Positions 1 to 5,367 of a stretch of 8,122 nucleotides of DNA are shown piece by piece (position 1 is the stretch's first letter; each line of letters starts with the position of its first letter). The notes under the pieces are model-generated. The model was not told where the DNA came from. It saw only the letters and a list, made by a program, of their open reading frames with translations, and did no database searches. A program made the translations under genes and the position numbers. Source of the DNA: Vicinamibacteria bacterium (lineage in GTDB: Bacteria > Acidobacteriota > Vicinamibacteria > Vicinamibacterales > 2-12-FULL-66-21); the NCBI GenBank assembly GCA_025937075.1, contig JAICSD010000192.1, forward strand, positions 1 through 8,122, given 5' to 3'.

Positions 1-1
1 C

Positions 2-2572
2 GAATCGGGCGACGCGCGCGAGGTGCACCACTGCGCGCTGCTCCTCGGGTACGGCGCCGGCGTGGTGAATCCCTATCTGGCGTTCGAGACGCTCGACGAC
101 ATGCTCGCGAGCCGCCAGCTCGAAGGCCTGACGCACGACAACGCCGTCCTCAACTACATTCACGCGCTCAACAAGGGCATCCTCAAGACGATGTCGAAGA
201 TGGGGATCTCGACGCTGCAGAGCTATTGCGGCGCGCAGATCTTCGAGGCGGTGGGGCTCGACAAGAGCTTCGTCGATCGCTACTTTGCGGGGACGCCGTC
301 GCGCATCGGCGGTGTCGGCATCGGCGCGATCTCCGAAGAAGCCGCGATGCGGCTGCGGCGCACGCTGCCCATGGCGCGCGGCGCGGCGTCCGAGCTCGAG
401 CCCGGCGGCGAATACCAATGGCGCCGCGACGGTGAATACCACCTCTTCAACCCGGATACGGTCTTCAAGCTGCAGCACGCGACGCGCACCGGTCAGTACG
501 CGATCTTCAAGGAGTACTCGCGCCTCGTCGACGACCAGAACCACAACCGCGCGACGCTGCGGGGATTGCTGGAGTTCACCGGTGCCAGCGTGTCCGTGCC
601 GCTCGACGACGTCGAACCCGTCGAAAGCATCGTGAAGCGGTTTGCGACCGGCGCGATGTCGTACGGGTCCATCAGCCAGGAGGCGCACGAGACGCTCGCG
701 ATCGCCATGAACCGCCTGGGTGGAAAGTCGAACACCGGCGAAGGAGGCGAGGATTCGGCCCGCTACGTTCCGGACGCGAACGGCGATTCGCGCCGCAGCG
801 CGATCAAGCAGGTCGCATCCGGTCGGTTCGGCGTTACGAGCGAGTACCTCGTGAACGCGGAAGAGCTGCAGATCAAGATGGCGCAGGGGGCCAAGCCGGG
901 CGAGGGCGGCCAGCTCCCGGGCCACAAGGTATATCCGTGGATTGCGAAGGTGCGTCACGCGACGCCCGGCGTCGGCCTGATCTCGCCGCCGCCGCACCAC
1001 GACATCTACTCGATCGAGGACCTCGCGCAGCTCATTTACGACTTGAAGAACTCGAATCCGGCCGCGCGGATCTCCGTCAAGCTCGTGTCGATCGCGGGTG
1101 TCGGGACCATTGCGGCAGGCGTGTCCAAGGCGCACGCGGACGTCGTGCTGATCTCCGGCCACGACGGCGGCACCGGCGCGTCACCGCTGACGAGCATCAA
1201 GCACGGCGGCGTACCGTGGGAGCTGGGGCTCGCCGAAACGCAGCAGGTCCTCCGCATGAACGGCCTGCGGGATCGCATCGTCGTCCAGGTCGATGGCCAG
1301 ATGAAGACGGGGCGCGACGTCGTGATTGCCGCGCTCATGGGGGCGGAGGAATTCGGCTTTGCGACCGCCCCGCTCGTCGTCTCTGGTTGCGTGATGATGC
1401 GCGTGTGCCATCTGAACACCTGCCCGGTCGGCATCGCGACGCAGGATCCGGAGCTGCGGAAGCGCTTCAGCGGGAAGCCGGAGTTCGTCGAGAACTTCTT
1501 CCGGTTCATCGCGGAGGAAGTCCGCGAGTACATGGCGCAGCTCGGCTTCCGGACGATGGACGAGATGATCGGGCGCGTCGATCGGCTGAACGTGCGGCCC
1601 GCGGTCGACCACTGGAAGGCAAAGGGGCTGGATTATTCGGCGATCCTCGCCGCCCCGGCGCTCTCGGAGAAGTCCGCGCCGCGCCGCCGCGTTCGCGCGC
1701 AGGATCACGGGCTCGATCGAGCGCTGGACCAGGAGCTCGTCGCCGAGAGCCGGGACGCCCTCGAGCACGGGCGTCCCGTCGTGATCGAGCGCAGCATCCG
1801 GAACGTGCATCGCACCGTCGGGACGCTGCTCGGCTCCGAAGTGACCCGACGGTGGGGCGGCGACGGCCTGCCTGAGGACACGGTCCACGTCGTCTGCGAC
1901 GGTTCGGCCGGCCAGAGCTTCGGCGCGTTCATCCCGCGGGGCGTCACGCTGACGCTCGAAGGGGATGCCAACGATTACGTCGGCAAGGGGCTGTCCGGCG
2001 GCAAGCTGGTGATCTATCCGCCGCGGCAGGCGACGTTCGCGGCCGAAGACAACATCGTCATCGGCAACGTCGCGCTGTATGGCGCGACGAGCGGCGAGGC
2101 GTACATCCGCGGTATCGCGGGCGAGCGGTTCGCCGTCAGGAACAGCGGCGCGCACGCCGTCGTGGAAGGTGTCGGCGATCATGGCTGCGAGTACATGACG
2201 GGCGGCCGCGTGGTGATCATCGGCAGCACGGGACGCAACTTCGCGGCCGGCATGAGTGGCGGCGTCGCGTACGTGTTCGACCCCGCGGGCACGTTCGTCC
2301 GCCGCTGCAACGACGAGATGGTCGACCTCGAAGGGCTCGCGGACGAAGACGACCGCGCGATCGTGCGGCGGTTGCTCGAGCGTCACGCGGAGTACACCGG
2401 GAGCTCGGTGGCGGAGCGAATCATCACCGATTGGCTGCGCAGCTCGCGCGACTTCGTCAAGGTGATGCCGCGCGACTACCGCCGCGCGATCCAAGCGGCC
2501 GCTGAGCGTGGCGCGGCCCTTTCAGGGCCGCGAGGGGACGAACCCTCCCTGTTGCAGGTGGCGAATGGGTAA
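2..2572 (+). CDS. gltB: Glutamate synthase (NADPH) large subunit, 5'-truncated by window edge
   Basis: This is the C-terminal 856 residues of the alpha subunit of glutamate synthase, which with GltD makes two glutamates from glutamine and 2-oxoglutarate in the cytoplasm. The family is usually about 1,500 residues, so the N-terminal glutaminase domain and part of the central domain lie upstream of the window; the frame is open from base 2. Fragment numbering: the end of the central domain has GYGAG and NPYLAFET (about 18-32). The FMN/2-oxoglutarate domain spans roughly 190-560, with SNTGEGGE (243-250), GAKPGEGG (296-303) and [10 protein letters not shown] (386-395). The [3Fe-4S] cysteines are C463, C469 and C474, in the family spacing C-x5-C-x4-C. 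A glycine-rich beta-helix domain follows, from about 590. The last ~20 residues are encoded across a strong hairpin. The stop overlaps the gltD start by 8 bases, which suggests translational coupling. The only incompleteness seen is the window edge. Confidence 0.97.
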   Translation, partial: ESGDAREVHHCALLLGYGAGVVNPYLAFETLDDMLASRQLEGLTHDNAVLNYIHALNKGILKTMSKMGISTLQSYCGAQIFEAVGLDKSFVDRYFAGTPSRIGGVGIGAISEEAAMRLRRTLPMARGAASELEPGGEYQWRRDGEYHLFNPDTVFKLQHATRTGQYAIFKEYSRLVDDQNHNRATLRGLLEFTGASVSVPLDDVEPVESIVKRFATGAMSYGSISQEAHETLAIAMNRLGGKSNTGEGGEDSARYVPDANGDSRRSAIKQVASGRFGVTSEYLVNAEELQIKMAQGAKPGEGGQLPGHKVYPWIAKVRHATPGVGLISPPPHHDIYSIEDLAQLIYDLKNSNPAARISVKLVSIAGVGTIAAGVSKAHADVVLISGHDGGTGASPLTSIKHGGVPWELGLAETQQVLRMNGLRDRIVVQVDGQMKTGRDVVIAALMGAEEFGFATAPLVVSGCVMMRVCHLNTCPVGIATQDPELRKRFSGKPEFVENFFRFIAEEVREYMAQLGFRTMDEMIGRVDRLNVRPAVDHWKAKGLDYSAILAAPALSEKSAPRRRVRAQDHGLDRALDQELVAESRDALEHGRPVVIERSIRNVHRTVGTLLGSEVTRRWGGDGLPEDTVHVVCDGSAGQSFGAFIPRGVTLTLEGDANDYVGKGLSGGKLVIYPPRQATFAAEDNIVIGNVALYGATSGEAYIRGIAGERFAVRNSGAHAVVEGVGDHGCEYMTGGRVVIIGSTGRNFAAGMSGGVAYVFDPAGTFVRRCNDEMVDLEGLADEDDRAIVRRLLERHAEYTGSSVAERIITDWLRSSRDFVKVMPRDYRRAIQAAAERGAALSGPRGDEPSLLQVANG
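2508..2532 (+). repeat. REP-like hairpin inside the 3' end of gltB
   Basis: Bases 2512-2532 form a perfect 9-bp stem (CGCGGCCCT / AGGGCCGCG) around a TTC loop. With the preceding GTGG (2508-2511) the unit resembles the REP-like units at 4004-4058 and 5313-5337: a GTnG start, a GC-rich stem and a TTCA centre. One stem pair that is A:T in the second unit of the 4004-4058 pair is C:G here, and the loop is one base longer. It lies within the gltB reading frame (tail residues [12 protein letters not shown]) and 32 bases before the gltD start. Whether it is a true family member or an independent hairpin is uncertain, because the diagnostic GTAG has become GTGG. Confidence 0.5.
2556..2561 (+). promoter_or_regulatory. 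Probable ribosome binding site of gltD
   Basis: AGGTGG lies 3 bases before the ATG at 2565, inside the gltB coding sequence. The spacing is short for a Shine-Dalgarno site, but it is the only purine-rich match near this start. It supports the ATG at 2565 over the in-frame ATG at 2508, which would add 19 residues unlike the GltD family. Translation probably also depends on ribosomes finishing gltB. Confidence 0.4.
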
Positions 2573-4007
2573 GGCGACCGGATTCATCGAGGTTCGCCGC
2601 GAGAAGCAGCCCGCGCGTCCTGTCGCCATTCGTCTGCGCGACTGGCGCGAGGTCTACCTGCCATACGTCGAGGAGGCGCTTCGCGCGCAGACGTCGCGCT
2701 GCATGGACTGCGGCATTCCGTTCTGCCATCAGGGCTGTCCGCTCGGCAACCTGATTCCCGACTGGAACGATCTCGTGTATCGCGATCGCTGGAAGGCCGC
2801 GATCGATCGGCTGCACGCGACGAACAATTTTCCCGAATGGACCGGCCGGTTGTGCCCCGCGCCGTGCGAAGGCTCGTGCGTCCTCGGCATCAATGATTCG
2901 CCCGTCACGATCAAGGCCGCCGAGAACGCGATCGTCGAACGCGCGTTCGAGGAAGGCTGGATTCGCGCGCGGCCACCGGCACGCCGCACGGGGCGGCGCG
3001 TCGCCGTTGTGGGGTCGGGGCCTGCGGGTCTGGCGGCGGCAGCGCAATTGAATCAGGCGGGGCACTACGTCATCGTGTTCGAGCGCGCCGATCGCATCGG
3101 CGGCCTGCTGCGCTACGGCATTCCCGAGTTCAAGCTGGAGAAGCGCTGGCTGGATCGGCGTCTCGGACTGCTGGAGGAGGAAGGCATCGTCTTCCAGACC
3201 GGCTGCAATGTCGGCGTCGACGTTCCGGTCGAGAAGCTGACGTCCGAGTACGACGCCGTCGTGCTCGCCGGCGGAGCGACGCTGCCGCGCGATCTGAACG
3301 TTCCCGGACGCGATCTCTCGGGCATTCATTTCGCGATGGACTATCTCCCGCTCCAGAACCGCACGTGCGAAGGGGACGAGGTCGATGGGTTCATCACCGC
3401 GGAAGGGAAGGACGTCGTCATCATCGGAGGCGGCGACACGGGCGCCGACTGCCTCGGCACCGCGCACCGGCAGGGGGCGCGCAGCATCACGCAGCTCGAG
3501 CTCCTGGCGCGTCCGCCTGAGACGCGCGCGGCATCGAACCCTTGGCCGCTGTGGCCGAACATCTTCCGCGTCTCGTCCGCCCACGAAGAGGGTGGCGAGC
3601 GCTGTTTCTCGATTTCGACCGAATACTTCGAAGGGGACGCCGCGGGCCGCGTCACCGCGCTTCACACCGTGCAGGTCGAGATGCAGACGGTCGACGGGCG
3701 TCCCTCGTTCGTGCCGGTTCCCGGCAGCGAATCCACGATCAAGGCAGACCTCGTCCTGCTCGCGATGGGGTTTCTTGGCCCGGAACGGTCGGGCATGCTC
3801 GACCAGCTCGGCGTCCGCCTGACCGAGCGCGGCAACGTGTGGCGCGACGAGAACTGGATGACGAGCCGTCCGAGCGTGTTCACGGCCGGCGACATGCAGC
3901 GCGGGCAGTCGCTGATCGTGTGGGCGATTGCAGAGGGGCGAAGCTGCGCGCGCGGCGTCGACGCGTACCTGATGGGCTCGTCCCATCTGCCCGCGCCGCT
4001 GTCGTAG
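2565..4007 (+). CDS. gltD: Glutamate synthase (NADPH) small subunit
   Basis: The 480-residue beta subunit of glutamate synthase oxidises NADPH and passes electrons through FAD and iron-sulphur clusters to the FMN of GltB. The N-terminal ferredoxin-like part has cysteines C46, C49, C54 and C58 ([13 protein letters not shown]) and a second group C97, C101 and C105 (CPAPCEGSC), typical of the two [4Fe-4S] clusters. The FAD dinucleotide fold follows (VVGSGPAG, 148-155), then the NADPH fold ([11 protein letters not shown], 286-296) and the C-terminal FAD-contacting segment ([13 protein letters not shown], 438-450). Length is normal for the family. The ATG at 2565 is chosen because the protein then begins [10 protein letters not shown], like other GltD proteins; it overlaps the gltB stop by 8 bases. 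Related reductases (for example PreT-type) share this fold, but position directly after gltB settles the call. The TAG stop lies in the GTAG that opens a REP-like repeat. Confidence 0.97.
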   Translation: MGKATGFIEVRREKQPARPVAIRLRDWREVYLPYVEEALRAQTSRCMDCGIPFCHQGCPLGNLIPDWNDLVYRDRWKAAIDRLHATNNFPEWTGRLCPAPCEGSCVLGINDSPVTIKAAENAIVERAFEEGWIRARPPARRTGRRVAVVGSGPAGLAAAAQLNQAGHYVIVFERADRIGGLLRYGIPEFKLEKRWLDRRLGLLEEEGIVFQTGCNVGVDVPVEKLTSEYDAVVLAGGATLPRDLNVPGRDLSGIHFAMDYLPLQNRTCEGDEVDGFITAEGKDVVIIGGGDTGADCLGTAHRQGARSITQLELLARPPETRAASNPWPLWPNIFRVSSAHEEGGERCFSISTEYFEGDAAGRVTALHTVQVEMQTVDGRPSFVPVPGSESTIKADLVLLAMGFLGPERSGMLDQLGVRLTERGNVWRDENWMTSRPSVFTAGDMQRGQSLIVWAIAEGRSCARGVDAYLMGSSHLPAPLS

Positions 4008-4058
4008 CGCTCAACTTCAGTTGCGCGGATCGATCGCGGCACTGAAGTGCCGCGCTAC
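4004..4058. repeat. Head-to-head pair of GTAG REP-like palindromes (BIME-like)
   Basis: Two related hairpin units face each other. Unit A on the + strand starts GTAGCGC (4004-4010) and forms a hairpin at 4009-4026 (GCTCAACT-TC-AGTTGCGC, one mismatch). Unit B on the - strand starts GTAGCGC (4058 down to 4052) and forms a perfect hairpin at 4036-4053 (GCGGCACTGAAGTGCCGC). The outer arms GTAGCGC/GCGCTAC are exact inverted repeats, so the whole element can also fold as one structure. A 5' GTAG followed by a palindrome is the hallmark of REP sequences mobilised by TnpA-REP (RAYT) transposases. The element fills the entire 47-bp gap between the convergent genes and gives both their TAG stops (4005-4007 and 4057-4055). 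It could act as a bidirectional transcription barrier or mRNA 3' end protector, but there is no T-tract. Confidence 0.85.
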
Positions 4059-5293
4059 AACACCGCGTTCGTCGCACCCAGCCGCGCGGCCAGCTGGTGC
4101 AGGAACAGCCCGACGTCGGTGACCAGGCCGATCGTCTGCGACGAACCGCGGTCCGCCAGTTTCGTGACCACCGCAGGGTTGATATCGACGCAAATCACCG
4201 GTACCCACGCCGGCAGCATGTTGCCAACGCCGATCCCATGCAGCATCGTCGACAGCACGATCACCAGGCCGACGCCTTCGAGCGCTGCGGCGTAGCGGTT
4301 CTGCGCGTCGATGATGTCCATCAGCGTGTCGGCGACAGGTCCGTCGTCGCGAATGCTGCCGGCCAGGATGTAGTCGACGTTCGCCTTGACGCATTCGTAC
4401 ATGACGCCCTTCGTGAGGACGCCACGCTCGACGGCCTGGCGGATGCCGCCGGCGCGATTGATCGCGTTGATCGCGCGCATGTGATGGCGGTGCCCGCCGT
4501 AGACGGGCGTGCCGGCTTCGAGGTCCACGCCGAGCGACGTTCCGAAGAGCGCAGCCTCGATGTCGTGGACCGCGATGGCGTTGCCCGCGAGGAGCACGTC
4601 GACGAATCCCGCGCGGATCAGCTCGGTGAAGTACGGCGCGCCGCCCGTGTGGACCACGACCGGGCCGGCGACGAACGCGATTCGTCCGCCGCGCGCCTTC
4701 ACGTCGCGCATCATCCGCGCGATGCGCGCGACGCTGACCTCGACGCGGCGTTCGGACGACACCTCGTTCGACATGAACGCGAAGTCCGCGCGCTCGCGGT
4801 CGCGGAACTCCGGCGTCACCCGAATGCCGTCCACGCCGCAGACGATGCGATCGCCGGCCTTGACGTCGCGCAGCTTGCAGCACGACGCCGACGCGCCCGT
4901 GACCACGATGACGGCGTCCATCCGCTGCCGCTGCACGTCGACCCAGGCGCGATTGATCCGAACCTGGGTGCGCTGATTCGTCGTCGAATAGAAGTCGTCC
5001 GGCACGCAGCCGTCGCGGTCGGCGGTGCGGACGAGCGCGTCGTGCTGCTCCGCCACATGGCAGCCGAGCGGGATCAACGCTTCGACGAGCCGCTCGAGCG
5101 CGCCGGCGCTTCCGGCGGTCACCTTGAGCCGCAGCCGCGAGAACTCGTCGTTCGTCCGGCCGATCTCGAAGTGCTGGACTTCGAACGCGCCCCCCTGCTC
5201 GATGACGAGATCGAAGATCGCATTGAGGAGCTGTGAATCGATGAGATGGCCTTCGGCGGCCACGACGGCGGAGTGCACTGATTCGGATACCAT
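4055..5293 (-). CDS. Stand-alone ornithine cyclodeaminase, TIGR00300 (ArgZ/AgrE C-terminal type)
   Basis: This 412-residue protein matches the TIGR00300 family, once annotated 'LOR/SDH bifunctional enzyme conserved region'. Members include archaeal ornithine cyclodeaminases and the C-terminal half of cyanobacterial ArgZ/AgrE, where an NAD-dependent domain converts ornithine to proline and ammonia. It is unrelated to the mu-crystallin-type cyclodeaminase. Visible conserved blocks: EGHLIDS (14-20), FYSTTN and TQVRINRAWVDV (101-120), GGAPYFTELIRAGFVDVLLA (217-236), GNAIAVHDIEAALFGTSLGV (237-256), GHRHHMRAIN (267-276), LAGSIRDDGP (310-319), STMLHGIGVGNMLP (348-361) and CVDINPAVVTKLADRG (368-383). 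The fused N-terminal arginine dihydrolase domain of ArgZ is absent. The ATG at 5293 is preferred; the upstream in-frame ATG at 5323 falls inside a REP-like repeat and adds nothing family-like. No clear Shine-Dalgarno site is seen. The family call is firm; the substrate is inferred from characterised relatives. Confidence 0.83.
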   Translation of the reverse strand: MVSESVHSAVVAAEGHLIDSQLLNAIFDLVIEQGGAFEVQHFEIGRTNDEFSRLRLKVTAGSAGALERLVEALIPLGCHVAEQHDALVRTADRDGCVPDDFYSTTNQRTQVRINRAWVDVQRQRMDAVIVVTGASASCCKLRDVKAGDRIVCGVDGIRVTPEFRDRERADFAFMSNEVSSERRVEVSVARIARMMRDVKARGGRIAFVAGPVVVHTGGAPYFTELIRAGFVDVLLAGNAIAVHDIEAALFGTSLGVDLEAGTPVYGGHRHHMRAINAINRAGGIRQAVERGVLTKGVMYECVKANVDYILAGSIRDDGPVADTLMDIIDAQNRYAAALEGVGLVIVLSTMLHGIGVGNMLPAWVPVICVDINPAVVTKLADRGSSQTIGLVTDVGLFLHQLAARLGATNAVL

Positions 5294-5312
5294 CGATGTA
5301 AGGCGCACTTGC

Positions 5313-5337
5313 GTAGCGCGCAACTTCAGTTGCGCGG
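5313..5337 (+). repeat. Single GTAG REP-like palindrome in the divergent promoter gap
   Basis: The unit opens with GTAG (5313-5316) and holds a perfect palindrome, GCGCAACTTCAGTTGCGC (5318-5335). It matches the + strand unit at 4004-4028 at 24 of 25 bases, the one change (t4011 versus g5320) restoring the stem. No clear inverted partner lies beside it. It occupies about a third of the 74-bp gap between the starts of the cyclodeaminase gene and ppc, so it would form a hairpin in the 5' leader of any cyclodeaminase mRNA starting above it. GTAG faces the cyclodeaminase start. Confidence 0.8.
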
Positions 5338-5367
5338 TCGACGTCGCGCGCGAGACGTGAGAACAAC

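Noticed and set aside
1181..2494. A 437-codon open frame on the - strand opposite gltB
   Set aside because: Low-complexity antisense translation without family motifs; gltB on the + strand explains the region.
2457..3986. A 509-codon open frame on the - strand opposite gltD
   Set aside because: Its translation is rich in Arg, Ala and Asp with no recognisable domain, and it mirrors gltD, whose + strand protein matches its family throughout. Long antisense frames are expected in DNA this GC-rich.
4004..4058. A classical intrinsic terminator between gltD and the cyclodeaminase
   Set aside because: The hairpins are strong, but neither strand has a run of T after a stem, and the GTAG ends and related copies elsewhere fit REP repeats better. 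A transcription-blocking role is still possible.
4017..5366. A 449-codon - strand frame overlapping the cyclodeaminase in another frame, and a 379-codon + strand frame at 4097-5236
   Set aside because: Both are Arg/Asp/Ala-rich shadows. The - strand frame ending at 4055 carries conserved TIGR00300 blocks along its whole length.
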